From Lewinellaceae bacterium (GTDB lineage: Bacteria; Bacteroidota; Bacteroidia; Chitinophagales; Saprospiraceae), in assembly GCA_020636275.1 (NCBI GenBank), contig JACJYD010000001.1, positions 248,001-312,000 on the forward strand: a stretch of DNA of 64,000 nucleotides. The letters run 5' to 3'. The notes beneath the pieces are model-generated. The model made no database searches, was not told the DNA's origin, and saw only the letters and a program-made list of their open reading frames with translations. The position numbers and the translations under genes are program-made. Every line of letters begins with the position of its first letter. The first letter of the stretch is position 1. Shown piece by piece: positions 9,778-19,809 of the stretch.

Positions 9778-11220
9778 TCAAAGTCCTTTTGCTTTTTGCA
9801 CCAGCTCCAAAAACTCAGACCGGAATCCATGCGGATCGTAGTTCTTGCAGCCGTAGGCCCAGTCGATGAGTTGTTCGTAGGTGGCAGTTCCCTTGTATTC
9901 CGAATCGCGCAGCAGGAGTCCGAATGCGGCAACGCAAGAAGTGAACCGCATAGGTTCGCTGGCCTGACTCCAGGTGCTTCCATTGTCGAAAATATCGAGT
10001 TGGAGGGGGATGCTAAGGTCTGAATCGGGGAGTTTATACTTGAAATCGATGGTGAAGGTCGGTGCGTTCTCAAGGCCTGAATTGGCAGGAATGATCTCGT
10101 AAAGCGCGGTTATGTTTTGCCCGGCGCCGATCTCTCCGGCATCGGTCGAGTCGGCTTCGAATTGTTGTTCGGTCAGGAGGCGGTTTTCGTAGCCGATGAG
10201 GCGGTATTCCGAAACGACATCCGGGTTGAACTCGACCTGAACTTTGACGTCTTTGGCCACGGTATAGAGCTTGCCGAATTCGTATACGAACACCTTATTG
10301 GCCTGTTCAAGGTTGTCGATGTATTCGTAAGTGCCGTTGCCGTTGTCGGCGATCTGTTCGAGCATACTATCGTTGAGGTTGCCGGTACCCACGCCGAGCA
10401 CGGTGACGAAAATGCCGGATTCGCGTTTTTCCTTGATCAGGGCAACCAGCTCTTCCTGGCTGGAGGGCCCCACGTTAAAGTCGCCGTCGGTGCCGATGAT
10501 GACGCGGTTGTTGCCACCCGGGATGAAGTTCTCCTGGGCGATCTCATAGGCCGTGACGATCCCTTCTGCGCCTGCGGTGCTCCCTCCGGAGCCCAGTTTG
10601 TTGATCGCTTTTTTGATCTTGGTCTTTTCATCGCCCGAAGTCGACTGGAGTATGACTCCCGCGCTGCCGGCATACGTGACGATCGCGATGCGGTCCTGGG
10701 CGTCGAACTGATCGACCAGGATGTTGAAGCCGTCTTTCAGCAGGTCCAGCTTATCCGGATTGCTCATGGATCCCGACACATCGATCAGCAACACGATATT
10801 GGAAGGGGGCAGATCGGCGATCGTCTTGCCCTGTATCCCGATCCGCACGAGTTTGTGGCCGGCAGCCCAGGGGCACGTCGCCACCTCGCCGTTCACGGCG
10901 ATGGGGTCGCCCCCGGTCGGCTGTTCGTAGTCGAGCGGAAAATAGTTGATCAATTCTTCCGTACGGACCGCTGCTGTTGGCGGCAAACTCCCCGCTTGCA
11001 ACTGCCGGCGTACATAGGCATAAGAGGCGCCGTCCGCATCGATCGAAAAGGTCGAGACCGGCTGATCGGAGACCTGGACAAACGGATTTTCTTCGAAGTC
11101 GTTAAACCGGTCGCCTCCGGCATTATTATAGGAATCGAACGCAGGGGAATAGAGTTCTTTATAGCATCCGGTTGCTAAAAGACCGGAGAGAAGCAGAAGT
11201 CCCAGAAGTTTGGTTTTCAT
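9778..11220 (-). CDS. YfbK-like von Willebrand factor A domain lipoprotein
   Basis: 480 residues. The N-terminus is a lipoprotein signal (LLLLSGLLATGCYKE) with a lipobox cysteine near residue 19. Then come a YfbK N-terminal domain (NPFVQVSDQPVSTFSIDADG), a VWA domain with MIDAS motif LIDVSGSMS (about residue 146), and a DUF3520-type C-terminal domain. The family is periplasmic or surface-attached, metal-binding and probably protein-binding; its ligand is unknown. It stands alone, convergent with the WecA-like gene 80 bp away. Confidence 0.88.
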   Translation of the reverse strand: MKTKLLGLLLLSGLLATGCYKELYSPAFDSYNNAGGDRFNDFEENPFVQVSDQPVSTFSIDADGASYAYVRRQLQAGSLPPTAAVRTEELINYFPLDYEQPTGGDPIAVNGEVATCPWAAGHKLVRIGIQGKTIADLPPSNIVLLIDVSGSMSNPDKLDLLKDGFNILVDQFDAQDRIAIVTYAGSAGVILQSTSGDEKTKIKKAINKLGSGGSTAGAEGIVTAYEIAQENFIPGGNNRVIIGTDGDFNVGPSSQEELVALIKEKRESGIFVTVLGVGTGNLNDSMLEQIADNGNGTYEYIDNLEQANKVFVYEFGKLYTVAKDVKVQVEFNPDVVSEYRLIGYENRLLTEQQFEADSTDAGEIGAGQNITALYEIIPANSGLENAPTFTIDFKYKLPDSDLSIPLQLDIFDNGSTWSQASEPMRFTSCVAAFGLLLRDSEYKGTATYEQLIDWAYGCKNYDPHGFRSEFLELVQKAKGL

Positions 11221-11285
11221 AAAAGTTCGTTTTTGTTCAGTACCATAACGGTTTTGGAACGTAGGATGCTGTGTCTTTATTGGTG

Positions 11286-12639
<1,354 letters not shown>

Positions 12640-12657
12640 GGTTTTTAGTTTTTTTAA

Positions 12658-12735
12658 TTGAAGGGGCGAAAAATCTTTCGCCCTTACTTTTGTTGCAATC
12701 TTTCGCCCTTACTTTTATTGCAATCTTTCGCCCTT
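12658..12735. repeat. Iterated short repeats related to the creD terminator palindrome
   Basis: One inverted-repeat unit (AGGGGCGAAAAATCTTTCG) is followed by two further near-tandem copies of the CAATCTTTCGCCCTTAC half, at a period of about 25 bp. It sits between the regulator stop and the creD start and is the same family as 11290-11317. Confidence 0.7.
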
Positions 12736-13081
12736 ACGGGGCAGGCTCCTCACTGTTTCCGGCTTCTTCCACATTCCTCAGGAGCGCTTCCAGGGCAGCC
12801 AGATGGCGCTCAAAGGCTTCTTTTCCGGCTGGAGTGATCGAGAATCTGGTATTCGGTTTGCGGCCGACAAATGATTTTTCCACCCGGATGTATTTCTCAT
12901 TTTCCAAGGCGCGGGAGTGGCTGGCAAGGTTGCCGTCGGTAAGGTCGAGGAGTTCCTTAAGGGCGTTAAAGTCGAGGGACTCATTCACCATAAGTGCCGA
13001 CATGATGCCCAGCCGGACCCGGCTTTCGAAGGCTTTATTCAGATCTTGCAGGTAGTCTTTCACGGCTTTTCGTATTTCCAA
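12734..13081 (-). CDS. Winged-helix transcriptional regulator
   Basis: A 115-residue single-domain winged-helix protein of the small MarR/PadR-like class (DFNALKELLDLTDGNLASHS as recognition helix region, about residues 36-55, then wing RVEKSFVGRKPNTRFSIT). It overlaps the upstream membrane protein by 22 bp and precedes creD. This membrane protein-regulator-creD order recurs in Bacteroidota, so it probably controls its own operon. The ligand is unknown. Confidence 0.85.
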   Translation of the reverse strand: MEIRKAVKDYLQDLNKAFESRVRLGIMSALMVNESLDFNALKELLDLTDGNLASHSRALENEKYIRVEKSFVGRKPNTRFSITPAGKEAFERHLAALEALLRNVEEAGNSEEPAP

Positions 13082-13644
13082 TACAGGATACCTCCGTAGA
13101 GAATATGCAAAACGCCGAACCCCAGGGCCCAGAAGAGCAATCCTTGTCCGGGCAGGGCGGCGGCCAGGAGGCCCAGGGCAATCTGCGCGATACCCAGGGT
13201 ACGGATATCGCTAAAAGTGAAATTACCCGCATTGAGCAGGGCCAGGCCATAGAACAGCAGGGTGCTGGCAGCGATGAGGGAATAAAAACCCCGGGCATAG
13301 AGGATCAGAACAAAGGTCCCACCTGCAACCATCGGGATCGCGAAATTGATGAACAGGCGGATCGCGGGGCGATTCCAGAGTTTTTGTCCGGCCTTGCCGG
13401 CTTTGCGATAGCTCAGCCAGGTGGCGGTGACAAAAGCCAGCAGGAAGACCACGCCAGCGATAAACAGCAGCTGGACCGGTTTGTGTGCGCCTTTCCGCAG
13501 AATATTCCAGCCAAGGGCGGCTCCGCCAAGGGCGTACATCCCTGCGGTCACGGCCGAGGCTGCGCTCAGGGAGAGGAACTTGGTGGAGCGTTCCATGATC
13601 GAGCGGATCTCCGCAAGGTCGCTAAGGGGGTTTTGTGTCGTCAT
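13060..13644 (-). CDS. Multi-pass membrane protein of the creD operon
   Basis: 194 residues from the ATG at 13644; the longer open frame to 13737 would run through a terminator hairpin and is rejected. About five or six hydrophobic helices (for example AGVVFLLAFVTATWLSY and FAIPMVAGGTFVLILYARG), no enzymatic motif. Its 3' end overlaps the regulator start by 22 bp, implying translational coupling. Function unknown; by position it may be a sensor or target of the neighbouring regulator and CreD. Confidence 0.8.
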   Translation of the reverse strand: MTTQNPLSDLAEIRSIMERSTKFLSLSAASAVTAGMYALGGAALGWNILRKGAHKPVQLLFIAGVVFLLAFVTATWLSYRKAGKAGQKLWNRPAIRLFINFAIPMVAGGTFVLILYARGFYSLIAASTLLFYGLALLNAGNFTFSDIRTLGIAQIALGLLAAALPGQGLLFWALGFGVLHILYGGILYWKYEKP

Positions 13645-13709
13645 AGAAAGTACTTTGAGATGCAAAGTTATGAATAAGATTTTTAAAATGCAAGATGGCA
13701 TAAATAAAA

Positions 13710-13736
13710 TGACCGGGCCGCCAGGTGGCCCGGTCA
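13710..13736 (-). terminator. Intrinsic terminator of the NmrA-like gene
   Basis: Perfect 10-bp stem TGACCGGGCC / GGCCCGGTCA with a 7-nt loop, followed on the - strand by a T-rich stretch. It lies downstream of the 13779-14768 gene. Confidence 0.75.
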
Positions 13737-13778
13737 CAGGAAATTCATGTTTGGGAGTTCAGGGCGTTTTCAGATGAG

Positions 13779-14768
13779 TCAAACTAATTCGACCCTTCCC
13801 GCCTTTTCCATCAAAAACGCATGGGCACTCGTCAGTTGCACACCAAATTCGTCGGCTGCTTCCTGGGCATTGGGAACTATGCCAGGGATCTTCGTGCCCG
13901 CATACTGGGTAGCCAGGATATTGGCAGCGTTAATGTTGAAAGGCGACATGACTTTGGACATGAGTCCTATCATTGCCGCGGGGGTGGATTTGACCTTTAA
14001 TTCCTTTCCGTACACTTCTTCGAAAATGGCTTTGACGTCCAATGCCGTCAGTTGCTCCGGTCCTCCGATGGGGACGAACCGGTTTATCGCCCCGGGATGG
14101 TCGATGGCTTGTACATGGAAATCGGCCACGTTGTCTACGCTAATGAAAGAAGTGGGTTGGTCTCCTTTGCCGATGACATCAAAGGTGTCTTTCTCTTTCA
14201 TATCGTTCCGGACCCCGTCGAAGAAGGAATTCATGAATTTAAACGGCCGCTTGAGGGAGGCAACGGGCACACCTTGCAGCGGTAATTCGGTGCCGAAGAA
14301 GGCGAAATAGATATCCATGAAATTGGAGGGCTGGAAAACGGTATAGGGGATACCGGAAGCAGCCAGGTCGGCTTCTGTTTGGCGTTTGCTCCGGAAAAGC
14401 GGAATAGAGCGATCAAATTGGCCAAAGGATATGGCGGAGGTGAAAATGAATTGTTTTACCCCTGCTTCCTTTGCGGCCTGGATCAGGTTGCGATGTCCGA
14501 GTACGTCGTTTTTGAAATTGTCCTCTTTGCGGGAAGGTACGGCTGCGTTGGCCGTGGAAATCACTACGTCTACATCTTTAAGAGCGGGTTTCAGCGTGTC
14601 AGGTTCGAGCAGGTCTCCCTGCACGAGGGTTATGGCGGGTAGTTTTTTCAGAGCACTGGTGTCGGAGGAAGAGCGGTGAAAGGCGAGGACCTGGTGGGAG
14701 GTTTGGGACAGTTTTTGAGCGATGGTGAAGCCTAATTGTCCCGTGGAACCTACGATTAAGACTTTCAT
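13779..14768 (-). CDS. NmrA-like atypical SDR, NAD(P)-binding protein
   Basis: 329 residues. The N-terminal Rossmann motif is VGSTGQLG (G7, G10, G13 pattern), followed by VVISTANAAVPS and a C-terminal half typical of atypical short-chain dehydrogenases (NmrA/isoflavone reductase-like). The catalytic Tyr-X3-Lys of classical SDRs is not evident, as usual in this subgroup, which includes redox sensors as well as reductases. The substrate cannot be inferred. A perfect 53-bp palindrome lies directly upstream and a terminator downstream, so it is monocistronic. Confidence 0.75.
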   Translation of the reverse strand: MKVLIVGSTGQLGFTIAQKLSQTSHQVLAFHRSSSDTSALKKLPAITLVQGDLLEPDTLKPALKDVDVVISTANAAVPSRKEDNFKNDVLGHRNLIQAAKEAGVKQFIFTSAISFGQFDRSIPLFRSKRQTEADLAASGIPYTVFQPSNFMDIYFAFFGTELPLQGVPVASLKRPFKFMNSFFDGVRNDMKEKDTFDVIGKGDQPTSFISVDNVADFHVQAIDHPGAINRFVPIGGPEQLTALDVKAIFEEVYGKELKVKSTPAAMIGLMSKVMSPFNINAANILATQYAGTKIPGIVPNAQEAADEFGVQLTSAHAFLMEKAGRVELV

Positions 14769-14798
14769 TTTTTGGATTTTGGTGAGTATTAAGTATTG

Positions 14799-14851
14799 CG
14801 GAAAAATTAATTTAAAAACACGGTCACCGTGTTTTTAAATTAATTTTTCCG
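14799..14851. repeat. Perfect 53-bp palindrome upstream of the NmrA-like gene
   Basis: Two perfectly complementary 26-bp arms around a single central base (centre ACGGTCACCGT). The arms are AT-rich with A- and T-runs. It lies between the ferredoxin stop and the NmrA-like start, so it may be the ferredoxin terminator, an operator, or both. Confidence 0.8.
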
Positions 14852-14941
14852 AAGAACATTAAATCCTTTAAATATACCCAAATTTCACCAAAAAACAAAC
14901 TAATTCAATGTACAAAGCCTTGTAAACGAAGGAATTTTAAT

Positions 14942-15172
14942 TTATAGCGGCTTGATTTTGATAATCTTTACCGGACAGGCCTTTGCAGCGGCCTGGAGGG
15001 GCTCTTCTGCGTGTTCGAAGGGGGTGCGGGCGGTGTGGAAGCCTTTTTTCTCCACGGCGTGCAGCAGGGTGCATTTTCCGTCTTTTTTGCTCATACGGAA
15101 AAACTCGGGAGCGAGCTCGACGCAGTAGTTGCAGCCGATGCATTTATCGCGTTGGAGGGTAATGATGATCAT
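14942..15172 (-). CDS. Single-cluster ferredoxin
   Basis: 76 residues with the cluster motif C11-IG-C14-NY-C17 near the N-terminus and a distant CP pair near residue 68. That is the arrangement of small one-cluster (3Fe-4S or 4Fe-4S) bacterial ferredoxins. It is a soluble electron carrier. It follows the peptidase U32 gene on the same strand, separated by a palindrome; U32 tRNA-hydroxylation proteins carry Fe-S clusters, so a redox partnership is possible but only inferred. Confidence 0.85.
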   Translation of the reverse strand: MIIITLQRDKCIGCNYCVELAPEFFRMSKKDGKCTLLHAVEKKGFHTARTPFEHAEEPLQAAAKACPVKIIKIKPL

Positions 15173-15183
15173 GGGTGGTAGAG

Positions 15184-15250
15184 GTTTTTGAGTTTATAAG
15201 GGTATGAGTTTTTGAGGGATAAAAACTCATACCCTTATAAACTTAAAAAC
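15184..15250. repeat. Long palindrome after the U32 gene (family member 1)
   Basis: Two 30-bp arms (GTTTTTGAGTTTATAAGGG... and complement, one mismatch) around loop GAGGGAT, starting 6 bp past the U32 stop codon. It is a terminator by position. A second copy with inverted loop lies at 16530-16623. Confidence 0.8.
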
Positions 15251-15256
15251 TAATTA

Positions 15257-16495
15257 TCAGTCTTCCGATTGAACCAATTTATAGAGTTTATCCGAAGGCC
15301 TTATTTTAAAAGGCACCGGAAAAGTGACCTCTTCTCCTCTTACGGCTGCGATCGTGGGTTTTTCATCGACCATCATTTCGTGAATGGTGTGATACTGCAC
15401 GCCGGTGGTAGGGCCGGTGATGAGGACCGGATCGCCCACTTTCAGGTCGTAGGCTTCGATGCGGAAATGGCCAATGCCCGCTTTGGGAAAATAGCCCAGG
15501 CCCGGACCGAGGTAGACTTTCTTTTGGGTGGCATGGCTGCCGGGGTGGTCCTCGGTCCATTCGCCGAGTTCCTGACCGAGGTAATAGCCGTTCCAGAAGC
15601 CGCGGTTGTAGACGGTAGCCAGGCGTTCGAGCCAGTTTTCGACCTTTTCTTTGGAGTACGTTCCCTCGTAGTAACTGTCGATGGCTTCGCGGTAGCATCG
15701 GGTAGTTACGGCGACGTAATCGGCTGAGCGGCCGCGGCCTTCGATCTTGAGCACGCGCACGCCCGTATCGAGCACCTGGTCGAGGATATCTATAACGCAG
15801 AGGTCTTTGGGAGACATGATGTATTCGTTGTCGATCATCAGCTCGTTTCCATCTTCGTCGGTAACATAGTATTTCTGGCGGCAATTCTGCCGGCAGGCGC
15901 CGCGGTTGGCCGAGCTGTTGTGGGTATGGAGGCTGAGGTAGCACTTGCCCGATACGGCCATGCAGAGGGCGCCATGGGCGAAGATCTCCACCTGGACGGG
16001 CTTGCCGGAGGGGCCGCAGATATTTTCACGCTCGACGGCCTCCACGATCTTTTTGACCTGGTTGAGGCTGAGCTCGCGGCTCAGTACCATGGTATCGGCA
16101 AACATCGAGTAGAACCGGAGGGTCTCCACATTGGTGACATTGGCCTGGGTAGACAAGTGAACCGCCATCCCTTTCTGGCGGGCGTAGGCGATGGCGGCGT
16201 GGTCGGCGGCGATGATAGCGCTCACCCCGCATCGGGCAGCTTCATCGACGATGCCGCGCATCAGGGTCATGTCGTGGTCGTATAGAATGGTATTGAGGGT
16301 GATATAGGTGTGAATTCCTTTGGGTTTGCAGCGTGCCACGATCTCCGGCAGGTCTTCGAGCGTGAAATTGATCGAAGATACTGCCCGCATATTGAGCTGC
16401 TCAATGCCGAAGTACACGGAATCGGCGCCGTTGTCGATAGCTGCCTGGAGCGATTCGAAGCTGCCGGCTGGGGACATGAGTTCGATGGATGACAT
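15257..16495 (-). CDS. Peptidase U32 family protein (collagenase-like/TrhP-like)
   Basis: 412 residues with the U32 signature EIFAHGALCMAVSGKC near residue 170 and a following cysteine set (GACRQNC) that ligates an Fe-S cluster in characterised relatives. The N-terminal half is TIM-barrel-like (LMSPAGSFESLQAAIDNGAD). Members include TrhP, which acts in prephenate-dependent tRNA wobble uridine hydroxylation, and proteins once described as collagenases; tRNA modification is the more likely role here. A ferredoxin gene lies downstream. Confidence 0.85.
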   Translation of the reverse strand: MSSIELMSPAGSFESLQAAIDNGADSVYFGIEQLNMRAVSSINFTLEDLPEIVARCKPKGIHTYITLNTILYDHDMTLMRGIVDEAARCGVSAIIAADHAAIAYARQKGMAVHLSTQANVTNVETLRFYSMFADTMVLSRELSLNQVKKIVEAVERENICGPSGKPVQVEIFAHGALCMAVSGKCYLSLHTHNSSANRGACRQNCRQKYYVTDEDGNELMIDNEYIMSPKDLCVIDILDQVLDTGVRVLKIEGRGRSADYVAVTTRCYREAIDSYYEGTYSKEKVENWLERLATVYNRGFWNGYYLGQELGEWTEDHPGSHATQKKVYLGPGLGYFPKAGIGHFRIEAYDLKVGDPVLITGPTTGVQYHTIHEMMVDEKPTIAAVRGEEVTFPVPFKIRPSDKLYKLVQSED

Positions 16496-16529
16496 AGTGC
16501 TTTTTTGGGAATAAGGGGTGGTATGATAA

Positions 16530-16623
16530 GTTTTTAAGTTTATAAGGGTATGATGAGTTTTTAAGTTTATAAGGGTATGAGTTTTTATCCCTCAAAAACT
16601 CATACCCTTATAAACTTAAAAAC
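16530..16623. repeat. Long palindrome after the helicase gene (family member 2)
   Basis: Same element as 15184-15250, but with an extra tandem copy of the left arm and the loop in reverse complement (ATCCCTC). It begins within the helicase stop codon. The two copies bracket the U32 gene as inverted repeats. Confidence 0.8.
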
Positions 16624-18284
16624 TACTTAATAGTTACCTCAAGCTTCAATCCTTTAAACCGGGCATTGCGGAAGGCTTCGACGACTTCGCGCTGGTATTT
16701 GCTGTCTACTTCGACGATGGAGAAGCTTTTACCCAGGTCGATAGCGCCAATGCGGATGGAGCGGTTGGGCAGTTGTTTATTGATGAGGTTGATAAGTACT
16801 TTCGGAGAAACATTGTCCTTTTTGCCGATATTGAAAGCGACCTTGGAGAAGGAACCGCTGCTGGCGCTCCGGCGGCTTTCGCGGCGTTCGCCCCTATCCT
16901 CGCGGCGGCTGTCGCGCCCGAAACGGTCGTTGCGGTCGTTGCGGTCGGGGCGGAGGTCGGCGTTGAGGTCTTTGGCGTCTTTGTAGTATTCCAGGAAGTG
17001 GTTAAACTCGACGGAAACGAATCGCTTGATGAGGTCTTCGCGGCTGAGCCAGTCGAGTTTTTTGTACACTTTGGGCAGGTAGGGTTCGATCTGTGCTTCG
17101 TCGACTTCGGTTTTTTCCATATTATCGACCAGGTGGAAGAGTTGTTTTTCGCAGATATCCTTTCCGCCCGGCACCAGTTTATTCTCGAATTTCTTATTGA
17201 TCTTTTTTTCGATAAAATGGAGTTTGCTCTTTTCCCGCAGGTGGATGATGGAGAGCGATATCCCTTTTTTACCCGCCCGGCCGGTTCGTCCGCTGCGGTG
17301 GATATAGACTTCGGGGTCGTCGGGCAGGTTGTAGTGGATGACGTGGCTGAGGTTGTTGACGTCGAGTCCGCGGGCAGCCACGTCGGTAGCTACGAGTATC
17401 TGGAGTTGTTTGATGCGGAACCGCTGCATGACGTAATCGCGCTGCGGTTGGGAGAGATCGCCGTGCAGGGCGTCGGCGTTGTAGCCGTCGTGCATGAGTT
17501 TTTCGGCAATATCTTTCGTTTCCTGGCGGGTGCGGCAGAACACGATGCCGTAGATATTCGGATAGTAGTCGGCGATGCGTTTGAGGGCCTCGTAGCGGTC
17601 TTTAGCATGCACCATGTAGTAGTGGTGCTGCACATTTTCGGCGCCCTGGTTTTTCTTGCCCACGGAGATCTCCACCGGTTTGTGCATGTATTTTTCCGCG
17701 ATAGATACCATGTCGGGCGGCATGGTAGCCGAGAAGAGGAAGGTGCGTTTGTGTTCGGGCGTATTAGCCAGAATGGCATCGAGTTCGTCCTTGAAACCCA
17801 TGGAGAGCATTTCGTCCGATTCGTCGAGTACGAGCCACTGGATGTTTTCCACCTTGAGGCGCCCCCGGTTGATGAGGTCGAGTGCGCGACCGGGAGTACC
17901 CACCACGATGTGTGCGCCCCGTTTCAGCGCGGTGATCTGGCGGGTGACATCGGCGCCGCCGTAGACAGCTGTGACCTGCATATTGGGCAGGAAGCGGGCA
18001 TAGGCGTCGAGGTCTTTCGTGATCTGTAGACAGAGCTCGCGGGTGGGGCACAATACGAGGGCCTGGGTTTCGCGGCTGCTGGTATCGATATGCTGGAGGA
18101 TAGGCAGGCCGAAAGCGGCCGTTTTACCCGTTCCTGTCTGGGCGAAGGCGACGAGGTCGGACTTCGACTGCAGGATGTGGGGGATGGCTTGTTCTTGAAT
18201 GGGGGTTGGTTGTTCAAAACCTAATTCGGCGACAGCCTTGACGAGCTCGGGTTGAAGCCCGAGGGAAAGAAATGGTGTATTCAA
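16623..18284 (-). CDS. DEAD-box RNA helicase (DeaD/CsdA-like)
   Basis: 553 residues from a TTG codon at 18284, the point where family similarity begins (NTPFLSLGLQPELVKAVAEL); the open frame upstream reads through another gene and is not family-like. Motifs: Q-motif FEQPTPIQ, Walker A AQTGTGKT, motif II VLDESDEM (DESD instead of DEAD), SAT motif LFSATMP, motif VI HRSGRTGRAG. The C-terminal 75 residues match a DbpA-type RNA-binding domain, preceded by an Arg/Asp-rich linker (RNDRNDRFGRDSRREDRGER). ATP-dependent RNA unwinding in ribosome assembly or mRNA decay is the family role. Confidence 0.92.
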   Translation of the reverse strand: MNTPFLSLGLQPELVKAVAELGFEQPTPIQEQAIPHILQSKSDLVAFAQTGTGKTAAFGLPILQHIDTSSRETQALVLCPTRELCLQITKDLDAYARFLPNMQVTAVYGGADVTRQITALKRGAHIVVGTPGRALDLINRGRLKVENIQWLVLDESDEMLSMGFKDELDAILANTPEHKRTFLFSATMPPDMVSIAEKYMHKPVEISVGKKNQGAENVQHHYYMVHAKDRYEALKRIADYYPNIYGIVFCRTRQETKDIAEKLMHDGYNADALHGDLSQPQRDYVMQRFRIKQLQILVATDVAARGLDVNNLSHVIHYNLPDDPEVYIHRSGRTGRAGKKGISLSIIHLREKSKLHFIEKKINKKFENKLVPGGKDICEKQLFHLVDNMEKTEVDEAQIEPYLPKVYKKLDWLSREDLIKRFVSVEFNHFLEYYKDAKDLNADLRPDRNDRNDRFGRDSRREDRGERRESRRSASSGSFSKVAFNIGKKDNVSPKVLINLINKQLPNRSIRIGAIDLGKSFSIVEVDSKYQREVVEAFRNARFKGLKLEVTIK

Positions 18285-18430
18285 AATGAATAATTTTACT
18301 AAATGCGGCGCAAAGGTACGAAAATAGTTTTTGAGTTTAGGAGGGGATAAGTTTTTGGTAGATAAAAGCTTACGGAGGGAGTCCGGAGGAAAGAAGAAAG
18401 GAAGCAGTTGGAGCCTGAAAAGGAGAAAGT

Positions 18431-18697
18431 TTAGGCTTTTTTCCAGCGGCCCAATTGAGGGATGTGGGAGGTATAGAACCAGCGTTTGATCGGCCCGATT
18501 CCCTGCTCTTTCAGTTTTTCCTTCACGAAGGCGACCATTTGCCCGGAGTCGGTGAAGTTGTCTTTGAATGCACCATTTACGTAGCAAAGGCTACAATAGG
18601 TCGTGCTTTTGGAGCCATCTTTTTCGGTGCCTCCCTGGCCCGGGTCTTTGTCGAGCGGCATGCCGCAGGATTGGCAGAAGTTATCGAAACGTCCCAT
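18431..18697 (-). CDS. Small zinc-ribbon protein
   Basis: 88 residues with two Cys pairs (C8-QS-C11 and YCSLC around residue 35) and a conserved C-terminal segment (DSGQMVAFVKEKLKEQG). This matches the 'putative zinc ribbon' family found as a small stand-alone protein. No activity is established for the family. It is encoded upstream of the helicase on the same strand but separated by about 145 bp. Confidence 0.75.
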   Translation of the reverse strand: MGRFDNFCQSCGMPLDKDPGQGGTEKDGSKSTTYCSLCYVNGAFKDNFTDSGQMVAFVKEKLKEQGIGPIKRWFYTSHIPQLGRWKKA

Positions 18698-18793
18698 GGA
18701 TGATTAGTTGAGAGTTGAGGGTTTAAAGTAAAGAGAAAAACTATTGAAGAGCAAGGATTTTTATCACCATTGCCTTCGGCATTAGGCATGAAA

Positions 18794-19501
18794 TTAAATC
18801 TTCCTTTTGTTTTCGACGGTGATGGCGGAGCCTTTGGCGAGCATGACGGAGAGTGGCTCCATATCATTGAGTGGAGCGAAGGATTTCCCATACACTTTTT
18901 CAAAATCGACCTGGATAACGGAATCGATAACGGGGTAGATATCCCACCGGGGGTGGGTCACTTCATATTCGAAGGTGGTGTGGGGGTTGATGCGGGTATA
19001 GCCCCAATAGTGTTCGGTGATAAACTCAGCTTCGCTGCCATCGAGGATCGGTTGGGCGATTTTTTCGGCGGTGAGAGCGAGGGACTGCCACAGGCCCTGG
19101 CATTTCCAGGCGTATTCGACCTGGCGGGACTGCCCGGTTTCAGTCCACCGGTGGCGCATGGGCATGGTGGCGTAATGTTCGCGGTAGAGGGTATTGGCCA
19201 CGAAGGTGAGGGCAGGCCGCGGCACGATCTCCTTGACAAAGACCACGCCCCGTTTCCAGGTATCGCCGTCGCGGTAGCGCACGTAAAAGCGGAGGTTCAC
19301 CTCTTCGAAATTGACGTGAAAAGGAATGGGGATGCCCAGCAGGCGGGTATTTTTAAAGAGGAAGCCCACGAGGCTGACGTAGCAGGTATCGTTCCAGGTA
19401 TCGAGTTCGGTCTTCGCCGGGAGGAATGGTTGGAGGGCAGCGGGAGGAACAGCGTAATTGGCGAGAGCGAGGTTGAGCCATTGAGCGGAGAGGAAAGGCA
19501 T
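18794..19501 (-). CDS. DUF2071 (YqjF-like) protein
   Basis: 235 residues from the ATG at 19501; the frame is open for 50 more codons upstream but that part is antisense-like low-complexity sequence. Family features: FLSAQWLNLALANYAVPPA at the start, then the conserved NFEEVNLRFYVRYRDGDTWKRG region and a C-terminal YP(V)IDSVIQVDFEKVYG. DUF2071 proteins are soluble with unknown function. Confidence 0.75.
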   Translation of the reverse strand: MPFLSAQWLNLALANYAVPPAALQPFLPAKTELDTWNDTCYVSLVGFLFKNTRLLGIPIPFHVNFEEVNLRFYVRYRDGDTWKRGVVFVKEIVPRPALTFVANTLYREHYATMPMRHRWTETGQSRQVEYAWKCQGLWQSLALTAEKIAQPILDGSEAEFITEHYWGYTRINPHTTFEYEVTHPRWDIYPVIDSVIQVDFEKVYGKSFAPLNDMEPLSVMLAKGSAITVENKRKI

Positions 19502-19809
19502 AAATTTTCTTTTAAAATAGAAATTTCTAACCGAATTTTCTATTTTCTTGAGCGATTTCTTTTTTCTGCTCGCCCAGAAAAAAGAAACAAAAAAGAGGGC
19601 GGCCTGCTTTCTCGCCGACCCGCTAAGGCTTCGTTCGCTGCTCGTACCCAAACTCGCTCCTATCGTCGCTCAAACATGGGTACTCGCGGGCGCTCACTTC
19701 AGCCAAGCGGGGCCCCGGCTGCGAAAGCTAAGGCTTACTTGCAAAAGCGGATTTCATTCAACCGGTTTCTTAACGGCAAATTGGCTAAGGCCATAAGGAG
19801 AAGGGGATG
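19502..19809. other. Gene-free stretch with A/T hairpin
   Basis: No supported gene. It contains a perfect 13-bp hairpin (TTTCTTTTTTCTG / CAGAAAAAAGAAA, 19556-19587) followed by a GC-rich segment. Open frames here are low-complexity and on the strand opposite to the neighbouring genes. Confidence 0.6.

Noticed and set aside
17390..18029. Long open frames on both strands within the helicase region
   Set aside because: Shadow frames of the GC-rich helicase gene with no independent support.
19548..19796. Open frame in the gene-free stretch near 19.6 kb
   Set aside because: Low-complexity translation of a hairpin and GC-rich segment; no domain or start signal.
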